DNA of 64,000 bases from assembly GCA_036268995.1 (NCBI GenBank), contig DATATB010000010.1:1-64000 (forward strand), written 5' to 3'. The position numbers and the translations under genes are program-made. The stretch is from DATATB01 sp036268995. Lineage in GTDB: Bacteria; Planctomycetota; Planctomycetia; Pirellulales; PNKZ01. This document shows, in pieces, positions 7,909-15,562 of the stretch. The notes under the pieces were generated by a model, which ran no database searches, was not told where the DNA came from, and worked only from the letters and a program-made list of their open reading frames with translations. Within the stretch, counting starts at the first letter, position 1. Every line of letters begins with the position of its first letter.

Positions 7909-8394
7909 TTAACCGGACAGACGGTCGAACAATCGGCGGAATTTGGGCATGCGTCCTTCGAGGTATTTCAGCCAGAGGGCCGGGTTCCAAATCTCGATGC
8001 ACACTGCCGCGCCCACAATCAACACTTCGCTCCCTGGTTCGACGTGCAGGAATTCACGAAACCCTTCGGGCACCAGCAGGCGTCCCCGGGCGGCGATTTG
8101 CACCACCCGATGCCGCGTCGACAACAAACGTCCCAACAACTGCACGCGGTTGAGCTGCCCCTCGAATTTGCCGGCCCGCATCTTGGCCTTGATGAGCTCA
8201 ACACCCTGATCCAGGTGCGATTGCCACACCGCGGCGTTCCACAGGCTCAGGCAGCCGGGCCTCTCCTTAGCCAGAATCAAGTCGCCGCCCTCTTCTCCCA
8301 GTCCCGGCAATAGCTCGGTGGGGACGGACAGGCGGTAGCGTTCGTCAAAGGTTCTCGGATACTCGCCGAGCAAAAACTCTTGGGGGGCCGACAT
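7909..8394 (-). CDS. mraZ: MraZ family transcriptional regulator
   Basis: The 161-residue protein has the two AbrB-like swapped-hairpin halves of MraZ. The first begins FLLGEYPRTFDERYRLSVP. The second contains GRLLVPEGFREFLHVEPG followed by VLIVGA and IEIWNPALW. In most bacteria mraZ heads the division and cell-wall cluster with rsmH and represses it. Here neither rsmH nor any mur or fts gene is adjacent: the neighbours are a PhcB-like methyltransferase (convergent) and a membrane protein (divergent). Its target in this organism is therefore open. Upstream there is one GTGGGA (complement of 8613-8618) but not the tandem TGGGN array typical of MraZ boxes. Confidence 0.85.
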   Translation of the reverse strand: MSAPQEFLLGEYPRTFDERYRLSVPTELLPGLGEEGGDLILAKERPGCLSLWNAAVWQSHLDQGVELIKAKMRAGKFEGQLNRVQLLGRLLSTRHRVVQIAARGRLLVPEGFREFLHVEPGSEVLIVGAAVCIEIWNPALWLKYLEGRMPKFRRLFDRLSG

Positions 8395-9053
8395 GGGCGT
8401 GCCACGCTCGAGCTACTCGGTTTCCACGCTCTGCCTGCCTGCTTTCGGCCCGTCAACTGCCGGCCGAGGCGTCCAAATCCGCGTGGGACCGATTGGGTCC
8501 GGCGGCGACTCCGTTTGCCGGCCAGGAGTTCTTGTTTTTACAACTCTCGAATCTTACTGAATGGGTTGATTTTCCCGTTTTTTGCCGCTGATTCGCGGCA
8601 GATGGGTTTGTTTCCCACGCAGGCGAGTTTATCAAACCCGATCTTCTTTGCAACCGATTTCTACGGCTTTTTTTCGACCACCCCGGGTCCACGTGGGGGG
8701 TCGCCTGGATTCCTGCACGGCGCCATGCCCATCGCCTGGCTTGACGCCGAGCAATCTTATACATGGCATGTATAAGTTATGACGCACGGCCAGCCGGCCG
8801 AGCGAAATGTCGCCCCGCGTGTTCCCTTTCGGCTTCCGCTTTGGGCGGCAACACCCGATTGCCGCCCGGCCAGCAGGCAATGCTTCCTGGCGGCCGGCAG
8901 ACGCCAAACTGGCGTTGACGCACTCTGGCCAATCGATCACCTTGCCCCGTCCAAATGCCCAGCGGGACGCCGCGAGCGCTGACACCCCCTCCGCGGGTAG
9001 CTGCCGGCCCCGCCTTGAGTGGCTGTGCTGCTTGCGGCCGGAGTCCTGCAAAA
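8395..9053. other. Divergent intergenic region, 659 bp, no gene recognised
   Basis: This region separates mraZ (-) from the membrane protein (+). It is less GC-rich around 8530-8680. It contains a hairpin TGCCGC/GCGGCA at 8583-8600 and a perfect palindrome at 8756-8776, listed separately. No reading frame in it resembles a known protein. Confidence 0.5.
8756..8776. promoter_or_regulatory. Perfect 21-bp palindrome, operator-like
   Basis: CTTATACATG and CATGTATAAG are exact reverse complements around a single G. AT-rich dyads of this size are typical of dimeric repressor operators. It lies 278 bp upstream of the membrane-protein ATG and 362 bp upstream of mraZ. The cognate regulator is unknown. 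Confidence 0.5.
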
Positions 9054-10952
9054 ATGCCGTCAAAGCCCACGCTTGCCAAAGTCGCCCTGGGCATGGTGCT
9101 GCTGCCGTTCATCTGTCTGCCGCTGGTCAGCATCGTTGCCTGGCACCGCAGTGACACGCGCATTCCCAACGACGACGCCGGCCAATACACGCAAACGGCA
9201 GCCGACATGTATCGGCCGCTGGCCGAGGGACACCCGCTGAAGTTCGTGAAGAACCTGTATTTCAAGCGGGGCTTTCGTCCCGTATCGCTGCCCTGTTTCG
9301 CCGCGCTCTGCCTGCCCCTGACGGGCGGCGACTTGAAAATGGCCACTGCTCTCACGCTCTGCTGTTTCTACTTGCTGCTGTACGTTTACAGCTTTCTGAT
9401 CCTGCGGATGTCGACCACCTTGAGCGCCGCGGCGCTCGGCGCGGCGATCGTGACCACGTTGCCGTGGATCTTGCAGTACTCGTCGGTATTCTTTGCCGAC
9501 GTTCCGATGGTGGCCGCGATGGCCGCGGCGCTGTACCACGCGCAGCGCTGCGAAAATTGGACCTCGCTTGCGCACAGCGCCGCATTTGGGGGCGCGCTGG
9601 CCCTGGCGATTTCGCTGCGGCCCATCGAGCCGTGGCCAGCCGTCGCCACGCTGCTCACGTTCCTGCTGATTGCCGCCTACAAGGCGAAGCGTATCGGACT
9701 GGCCGACCTGCGGCTGACATTAATCCCGCTCGTCCCGCTGATGGTTCTGACCTTGCTGGGCATCTTTGCAGTTGTGCGGTCCAAATCGCTGGCTGCCGGG
9801 CTCTTCTGTCCAGCCATTGCCCTGTATGTCTGGGCGTGGACTCGCAGCCGAGTTCCGCTGAACCGCTGCTTTGCAGCCACCGCGCTGACCTTTCTGGGCG
9901 GGATTGGCTTGTGGTTTCTGCCGGCCGTCCGGCAGACCTGGCTTTGGGCCTGGTCGTGTAGTTTTGGCGATCTGAACCGGCTTTATAAAGGGGTCGGCCA
10001 ACTCGACTTTCGCTCGGCAGTCACCACGATCGGCACGGCTCTGGGTGGCGTGCAACTGGCCTTCCTGGCAGCACTTGCCGGGGTCGCGCTGATAGCCTCG
10101 GTCTGGAGCCACCGACGGGCGATCCGATCGCGGGGCACTTCTTCACCGGCCGGAGCTGAGGATGCCGCGCCGCAAACCGACCGGGGACCAGCCATACCAG
10201 GCGCTTGGGTTCTGTCGGCCGGCTTGTTGCAAGTCGTGCTCGTGATTTTGCTGGCCGCCGTCACGCCGGGCACGGACCTGAGACGCGGCTACGTCGGCTT
10301 TTATTGGGTTTTTCTCGGCCTGACGATCTACGCGACCTCCCCGTTGTTGAAAGGGTATCGGCTGCGGACCTTGGCTCTAGGTGCCTTTGCCGCGGCTCAG
10401 TTGACGATTGTGTCCTTCTCCGCCATCGGGCCTGTGCCTGCCGCGCTGGGGCCCGTTGTGGAGGTGGTGCAAGCGGCTTATCCGGTTCCGCAACGAGCGG
10501 AAGACAAAAGCGTGCGAACGTTTCGCGAAGCGCTCAAGCGGCTTCCGCCGAAGTGCGACGTGGCCGCCATGACCGTGGCGATCAACGTCTACGACCAGCG
10601 CGTCTTTGATTTGTCGGCACTTGGCGCGCTGAGCTCGATCAACCGATCGGCCGTGCGTTTTGGCTGTCCTTGTATTTTCGAGACCCTGGCCGAGGGATAT
10701 CGCGATCTCGAGCGCTATTCATTCGTGTTGCTCGACACCCGGGCCACGTTTCCAACTATCCCGCCGCACAAGCGCCATGAGCCCTATTCCAGGCTGAGCG
10801 AGGATCTCGCCACGAGATATCAGCAAAATCGGTTAACCGATCTGGGTTTGGAGGAATGGGCAAAGTTTAACATTGATGGTGTGGACGTCGTCGTGTTGAA
10901 ATGGACCACCGCGCCGGCCACGGCCAGCCGACCGGCCTCATCCGCTCGCTGA
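9054..10952 (+). CDS. Polytopic membrane protein, GT-C glycosyltransferase-like
   Basis: I place the start at ATG 9054 (MPSKPTLAKVAL), directly before the first membrane segment; an earlier ATG at 8955 would add 33 low-complexity residues. The 632-residue product has about eleven hydrophobic segments. The first periplasmic loop begins RIPNDDAGQY, an acidic Asp-Asp pair placed as in GT-C enzymes such as the PMT/ArnT families. The segment SVFFADVPMVAAMAAALYHA is also typical of that group. A soluble domain of about 150 residues ends the protein. This suggests transfer of a lipid-linked sugar at the membrane, but no sequence motif proves it. It stands alone in the region. Confidence 0.5.
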   Translation: MPSKPTLAKVALGMVLLPFICLPLVSIVAWHRSDTRIPNDDAGQYTQTAADMYRPLAEGHPLKFVKNLYFKRGFRPVSLPCFAALCLPLTGGDLKMATALTLCCFYLLLYVYSFLILRMSTTLSAAALGAAIVTTLPWILQYSSVFFADVPMVAAMAAALYHAQRCENWTSLAHSAAFGGALALAISLRPIEPWPAVATLLTFLLIAAYKAKRIGLADLRLTLIPLVPLMVLTLLGIFAVVRSKSLAAGLFCPAIALYVWAWTRSRVPLNRCFAATALTFLGGIGLWFLPAVRQTWLWAWSCSFGDLNRLYKGVGQLDFRSAVTTIGTALGGVQLAFLAALAGVALIASVWSHRRAIRSRGTSSPAGAEDAAPQTDRGPAIPGAWVLSAGLLQVVLVILLAAVTPGTDLRRGYVGFYWVFLGLTIYATSPLLKGYRLRTLALGAFAAAQLTIVSFSAIGPVPAALGPVVEVVQAAYPVPQRAEDKSVRTFREALKRLPPKCDVAAMTVAINVYDQRVFDLSALGALSSINRSAVRFGCPCIFETLAEGYRDLERYSFVLLDTRATFPTIPPHKRHEPYSRLSEDLATRYQQNRLTDLGLEEWAKFNIDGVDVVVLKWTTAPATASRPASSAR

Positions 10953-10956
10953 TTCG

Positions 10957-10981
10957 GCGAGAATCAAAGGAAAATTCTCGC
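10957..10981 (+). terminator. Terminator-like hairpin after the membrane-protein gene
   Basis: GCGAGAAT (10957-10964) and ATTCTCGC (10974-10981) form a perfect 8-bp stem with a 9-nt loop, starting 4 nt after the stop. No T-run follows, so it may be only an mRNA 3'-end stabiliser. Confidence 0.35.
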
Positions 10982-11152
10982 TACCCGGCCAGCCACGGCA
11001 GCACTCGGCGCTGCCCGGAGACCTTGATTCGTCTTGACTAGGTAGACAGCACCCACGATCATGCCCCAAACCCCTGCGGCGTGCCCCGTCAGTGGCATCC
11101 GCTAGCTGGGGGGTTCTGGCGCCGTTTTATTTCTACGGAGGCGAGATCGCGC

Positions 11153-12523
11153 GTGTCCCTTCGCCGCCAACCCTGCCAGACGATCGTGGTAACCGGCGTG
11201 GGGCTGGTGTCGTCGTTGGGCGCCGATCGCGAAAGCGTGTGGGGAGCGGTTCGCAAGGGTGCCAGCGGCGTCCGCAGCTTGGCGGGTCTGGAGGGCATTC
11301 CGGACCACCTGTTGATCGGCGCGCCGGCCGACATCGCCGTCGAGCAGCCGGGCCAACTCAAGGTAATCGCTTTGGCTCAGCGGGCGGCGGCCGAAGCCAT
11401 CCACGACGCCCAATTCGATATTCCCTCGCTCGATCTCGACCGCTTCGGCTGCGCTATCAGCGGGCACATGGGCGACACCGGCTGGGTCCGCGAGCACCTT
11501 GGCCTGCCGCATCCCGACGGACCCGACGCCGTGGCCTGGTGGCGGCAATGGATGCCCAACACGGCCTGCACGGCCGTGGCCAACCACTTCGGTCTGGCCG
11601 GCCCTCGGCTTTGCCATTCCACAGCCTGTGCCAGCGGTCTGATCGACGTGCTGGCGGCGATGCGAGCCATTCAGGACGGCCAGTGCGAAATGGCATTGGC
11701 CGGCAGTGCCGATGCCTTTCATCCGCTGTTCGCCGCTGGCTTTCATGCCATGAAGGTGCTGGCGCATCATGCCGATCCACGGCAAGCCTGCCGGCCGTTC
11801 GACCGCGGCCGCAACGGCTTTGTGATGGGCGAAGGGGCCGCCATGTTCGTGCTCGAAAGGCTGGACCATGCGCTGGCCCGCGGAGCGCGGATTTACGCCG
11901 AGTTGTGCGGCGGCAAGCTGATGGGCGCGGCACATCACGTGACCAGCGTGGGCGAGTGCGATGCGCTGGCCCAACTGATCCGCACCAGCCTGCAGCGCGC
12001 CGGCTGCCGGCCGAAGGACATCGAATACATCAATGCTCACGGCACCGGCACGCAGCAGAACGACTCGCTCGAGATTCGCGGCATCCGCCAGGCGCTGGGC
12101 CGGATGGCCGACCGCGTGCTGGTGAGCTCAAGCAAATCGATGCTCGGGCATCTGGTCAATGCGGCCGGCAGTGTTGAGCTGGCCATCACGATCCTGGCCC
12201 TGCGCGACGGTTTCTTGCCGCCCACGCTGAATCTTACCGACCCGGATCCCGAGTGCGACTTGGACTGCATTCCGCTGGCGGGCCGCCGCGTGCCGGCCGA
12301 AACCGCGTTAAAACTCTCCGTCGCCTTCGGTGGCCACCTGGCCGCGGTGATTGTCCGCCGCTGGAGCGGCAAAGGCGCTAGCCGATCGCCGGCGTACGCG
12401 CCCGCCTTCAAGCGTCGCCCAGCGTCGATTTACGGCGAAGAATATGGTGGTAGTGCTGCGCAAACCGGTGGGCTTCGTCCCGCACGTACTGCAACAGCCG
12501 TAGCGCATAGGCATGTCGGCTGA
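11153..12523 (+). CDS. Beta-ketoacyl-ACP synthase II (FabF-type)
   Basis: The start is GTG 11153, preceded by GGAGG (11137-11141); an upstream ATG at 11081 is less likely. The 456-residue protein condenses acyl and malonyl-ACP. The thiolase-fold triad is complete: Cys in CHSTACASGL, His in INAHGTGTQQND and His in SKSMLGHLVNAAGS. The usual C-terminus is reached at LAAVIVRRWSG. A further 50 or so basic residues follow, encoded opposite the 3' end of uvrC, so the two genes overlap tail to tail by 116 bp. No acyl carrier protein or other fab gene is adjacent, so it could serve fatty-acid or secondary lipid synthesis. Confidence 0.85.
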   Translation: MSLRRQPCQTIVVTGVGLVSSLGADRESVWGAVRKGASGVRSLAGLEGIPDHLLIGAPADIAVEQPGQLKVIALAQRAAAEAIHDAQFDIPSLDLDRFGCAISGHMGDTGWVREHLGLPHPDGPDAVAWWRQWMPNTACTAVANHFGLAGPRLCHSTACASGLIDVLAAMRAIQDGQCEMALAGSADAFHPLFAAGFHAMKVLAHHADPRQACRPFDRGRNGFVMGEGAAMFVLERLDHALARGARIYAELCGGKLMGAAHHVTSVGECDALAQLIRTSLQRAGCRPKDIEYINAHGTGTQQNDSLEIRGIRQALGRMADRVLVSSSKSMLGHLVNAAGSVELAITILALRDGFLPPTLNLTDPDPECDLDCIPLAGRRVPAETALKLSVAFGGHLAAVIVRRWSGKGASRSPAYAPAFKRRPASIYGEEYGGSAAQTGGLRPARTATAVAHRHVG

Positions 12524-13778
12524 GCCGCAGCGGCTCGCTCTGGCCGGCAACGAAAATCTCTTCCTCGCGCTTGGCCAGCGACAACACCACGGGCGGCTCG
12601 ATGTTCATCGCGCGAAACGCGGCTAGCCCCGCGTTGAGCTGGCCCTTGCCGCCGTCGATCAGCAAAATGTCGGGAAACACCTGCCCCTCGTCCTCGAGCC
12701 GCTTGAACCGCCGGGCCACGACTTCGTGAATGCTGGCAAAGTCGTCGATGCCCTGCACGCCGCGAATGCGGAAACGCTTATAGCCCGGCTTGAACGGCAC
12801 GCCGTCGATAAACTGCACGAGGCTGGCCACCGTTTCGTCGCCGCCTAAGTGCGCAATATCCACGCCTTCGATCGTCCGCGGCTGCTCGGGCAAAGCCAGC
12901 ACCTTTTTCAACCCGGCCAGCCCGCGCTTCGGGTCGACGTAAAACACCTCGGGCTGGACGTGTGTTTCCAGCTCGCCGCGGCGATCGAGCGTTTCGAGCA
13001 TGTGAATTTCGTCGCGGAGCCGGGCCGCCTTTTCGAACAGTCGCGCGTCGGCCGCCTCTTTCATTTCGGCCCGCATCTCCTTGAGCAGGGATTCCTTCTT
13101 CCCCTCCAGAAACATCCGCAGCCGGGCAATATCGCGACGATACTCGTCCTTCGAGATCCGCATGTTGCACGGGGCCGTACACTGGTTGATGCTCGCCAAC
13201 AGGCAGGGGCGGAACCAGCGCCACTTTTCGTCTCCCTCGTCGATATCCAGGCTGCACGTGCGAAATTTGAAGATCTTTTGCAGCACCTGGATCGCGCCGC
13301 GCAGGCTGCCGGCATTGGCAAACGGCCCGTAAAGCTTCGTGCCCCGGTCGCTGGGCACGCGCGTGAACTCGACCCGGGGGAAATCCTCGCGGGTAAAGAT
13401 CTCGAGATACGGAAAGCTTTTGTCGTCCTTGAGCTCCTTGTTGTACTTGGGCTGCACGTCCTTGATCAGCCGGGCTTCGACCAGCAGGGCGTCAACTTCG
13501 CTGTCGGCCGCGATGAAGTCGATGTCGCAGATATCGCGCACTAGTTCGCACGTGCGGCGATCTTCGGCCGCCGCTCGCAGGAAGTAGCTGCCGGCGCGGG
13601 AGCGCAGGTTCGTGGCCTTGCCGACGTAGATCACGCGGCCGGCAGCGTCCTTCATCAGATACACGCCCGGCGTGGTGGGAAATTCGCGCACCTTGGCCGC
13701 GGCATGCCGGAAACCCGGCAGCGGGCCTTCGTCCGCGCACTCCGGCGGGGGCACAAGGGGATCGGGAAGATCGGTCAT
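12408..13778 (-). CDS. uvrC: Excinuclease ABC subunit C, short form
   Basis: UvrC makes both incisions in nucleotide excision repair. I choose ATG 13778 (MTDLPDPL). The longer frame to 13829 would run into a palindromic repeat. The 456-residue product has the GIY-YIG nuclease domain (GVYLMKDAAGRVIYVGKA), the Cys-containing segment around CLLASINQCTAPC, a UVR helix pair, and the RNase H-like domain with GVDIAHLGG, GIDDFASIHEV, LIDGGKGQLNAG and RDEAHRFA supplying the catalytic acids and His. It stops about 20 residues after RDEAHRFA. The C-terminal tandem helix-hairpin-helix found in E. coli UvrC (610 residues) is therefore missing. Confidence 0.92.
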   Translation of the reverse strand: MTDLPDPLVPPPECADEGPLPGFRHAAAKVREFPTTPGVYLMKDAAGRVIYVGKATNLRSRAGSYFLRAAAEDRRTCELVRDICDIDFIAADSEVDALLVEARLIKDVQPKYNKELKDDKSFPYLEIFTREDFPRVEFTRVPSDRGTKLYGPFANAGSLRGAIQVLQKIFKFRTCSLDIDEGDEKWRWFRPCLLASINQCTAPCNMRISKDEYRRDIARLRMFLEGKKESLLKEMRAEMKEAADARLFEKAARLRDEIHMLETLDRRGELETHVQPEVFYVDPKRGLAGLKKVLALPEQPRTIEGVDIAHLGGDETVASLVQFIDGVPFKPGYKRFRIRGVQGIDDFASIHEVVARRFKRLEDEGQVFPDILLIDGGKGQLNAGLAAFRAMNIEPPVVLSLAKREEEIFVAGQSEPLRLSRHAYALRLLQYVRDEAHRFAQHYHHILRRKSTLGDA

Positions 13779-13803
13779 ACTGCTGAATGGGTCGGCAAGA
13801 ACT

Positions 13804-13888
13804 GGTAGGTGCCGCGAGCCGAGCGGCACCCAAAGCGAAGCGGACGACTCAACCGAAACAAGGTCGGGCTCGGCTCGCCGGACCTACC
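13804..13888. repeat. Imperfect long palindrome upstream of uvrC
   Basis: Arms at 13804-13824 and 13868-13888 pair over 7 plus 11 bp (GGTAGGT/ACCTACC and GCGAGCCGAGC/GCTCGGCTCGC), interrupted by 3 unmatched nt. A second smaller hairpin, GGTGCCGC/GCGGCACC, is nested in the left arm at 13808-13830. The element lies in the 389-bp gap 13779-14167. Confidence 0.7.
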
Positions 13889-13973
13889 GGCCGCCACACC
13901 TTATTCTAGCCAAGCGGCCAAATCTTGTCCGGCCGATGCTAGCGTGAAGTCCACTGACAACGGACAAATCCGT

Positions 13974-14125
13974 TTTTCCGTAGCCCAGTCCCTTCAGGGC
14001 TGGGACTGCCGGCGGCGCGAAAGGCCGCTCCCCCCATTCCGATACGGCCATCGGCCGCATCGGAATGGGGGAGATTCGTGCAGCGCGACTGAATCCCAGC
14101 CCTGAAGGGACTGGGCTACGGAAAA
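13974..14125. repeat. 152-bp nested inverted-repeat element with perfect 32-bp arms
   Basis: The outer arms 13974-14005 and 14094-14125 are exact reverse complements over 32 bp, and each carries the smaller palindrome CCCTTCAGGG or its equivalent. Inside, 14028-14043 and 14059-14073 form another 15-bp pair with one extra C. No coding capacity and no flanking duplication is evident. It resembles a miniature inverted-repeat element, or one REP-like palindrome inserted in another. Confidence 0.8.
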
Positions 14126-14167
14126 GACGAGCGCGCGGCACCGATTCACAAGATGACGATCGCTCGC

Positions 14168-15550
14168 CTAACGACCGTTTCGGGCGGCTTCGGCTTCGAC
14201 GCCGACCTGCTTGACGATCGCCTCTTCCACCGCGGGGGCCCAACTGGCGGGCAGGCCGTAGACAAACATGGCCGTGGCCCCTTCGTAGCCCCCTTCGTTC
14301 AGCACGCGCAGCGAGGGGATGTAGGCCATGACGTCGTTCGAGTAGCTGGCGACCCACGTGCTGGACTGGCCCAGCTCGCGCTTCAGTCGTAGCGAGTAGT
14401 CGACAACCACCTCGCCGCCTAGAAAAACCCAGGTCAGCGCGTCGCCCAGTCGCCAGACTTCGACCGGGTACGGATACGTCGGGCTGAGCGGCTGGCCGCG
14501 ATCGAGTTGGGCCAACAGCAGCCTGGCCCGGCTGGCGAGATATCGGTTCGTCGAAGTTCGGTCGTGCTCGAGATCCGCGCGCGTCGGCAATTTAGCCAAC
14601 GGCAGCGGAATCTCCCGGTACTCGCTCACCAGCCGGCCCGGCAGCGGCTTCAGTTCTTTACTTAGCATGGCGTCGACGGCCGCGGCCAGCCGCGCTCCGT
14701 ACGCCTGCGACCGCTCGACCGTGTCGCGAGGCAGGGCATTTTGATCGGCGCCGCAACCGGCCCAGAACAAGGCCACGACGCCCGGATGCTCGCGCTCCAG
14801 TTGCGCTTGTGTAAAGCCCGGGTAGTCGCCGTTCCACTGATAATTGCTGAGCGTCGTGGCATGGCAGGCATAGCCGAAGGCCACGGCTTGCAGTTCGCCT
14901 TGCAGGTTGCGCACGGCCAGCACCGGCACATCGAAATCGTTGGGCCCTTTGAGTTGCTGCCGCTCGCGCAGCTTGGGCACTTCGGGCTCCCGATTGTTGC
15001 GGCGATTGACGGCGAAATCGGCAAAGCCGTTGCCGTAGCTCAGCGTGGCCGGCGCCAGCCGCCCCAGCGCCTGACCCACCACGGCCACCAGCTTTTGCTC
15101 CAAGCCGGCAGTGTATTCGTCCACCAGCCGTGAAGCCGCGACATCCAAAAAGTAGACCGGCTTCAGGTTCTCGCCCACCACCGGCCCGCTGTGCGTGTGC
15201 GAGACGTTCAAGGCAATCCGGTCTCGCGACAGCCCGTACTTTTCTTGCAGCTCCTGGCAGACGCGCAGCGAGACGCCGCGATCGATGCCCACCAGGTCCA
15301 TCGTCACCAACACGGCCCGCTTGCCGCCGCCATCTTGCAAAGCCAGGGCCTTGGCCCACAAGTCGGTGAGTTTGCCTTCGGCCGGCTTGGTGCGACTGCC
15401 GAAGCCCGACATCCACATCAGCTTTTCCGGCGTGATGTTGATGCGTGCCGCGCCCGCCTTCCAGCCGGGCTCGGGTGCGGCGGCCGCCACGCTCGCGGCG
15501 ATACACCATGCCAACAGGAAACGGCCAATGCTTCGAATCGGGCGATGCAT
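14168..15550 (-). CDS. Secreted neutral/alkaline ceramidase-like protein
   Basis: The 460-residue protein has a Sec signal peptide (FLLAWCIAASVAAAA). The mature part starts WKAGAARINITPEKLMWMSGFG, the N-terminal signature of the neutral/alkaline non-lysosomal ceramidase family. SHTHSGPVVGENL and GYACHATTLSNY supply the zinc-ligand histidines expected there. The C-terminal immunoglobulin-like domain of true ceramidases is missing. Planctomycete members are common and their substrate is unproven, so hydrolysis of an amide-linked lipid is only inferred. It follows the PVC cytochrome gene by 12 nt on the same strand, so the two form an operon. Confidence 0.75.
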   Translation of the reverse strand: MHRPIRSIGRFLLAWCIAASVAAAAPEPGWKAGAARINITPEKLMWMSGFGSRTKPAEGKLTDLWAKALALQDGGGKRAVLVTMDLVGIDRGVSLRVCQELQEKYGLSRDRIALNVSHTHSGPVVGENLKPVYFLDVAASRLVDEYTAGLEQKLVAVVGQALGRLAPATLSYGNGFADFAVNRRNNREPEVPKLRERQQLKGPNDFDVPVLAVRNLQGELQAVAFGYACHATTLSNYQWNGDYPGFTQAQLEREHPGVVALFWAGCGADQNALPRDTVERSQAYGARLAAAVDAMLSKELKPLPGRLVSEYREIPLPLAKLPTRADLEHDRTSTNRYLASRARLLLAQLDRGQPLSPTYPYPVEVWRLGDALTWVFLGGEVVVDYSLRLKRELGQSSTWVASYSNDVMAYIPSLRVLNEGGYEGATAMFVYGLPASWAPAVEEAIVKQVGVEAEAARNGR

Positions 15551-15562
15551 CGCGGTTCACCT

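Noticed and set aside
8583..8600. TGCCGC/GCGGCA hairpin as a terminator
   Set aside because: The adjoining T-run is on the wrong side for either strand, and it lies between divergent genes.
8613..8618. MraZ box upstream of mraZ
   Set aside because: Only one GTGGGA is present, with a CGGGA about 40 bp away. The tandem 10-bp-spaced TGGGN repeats needed are missing.
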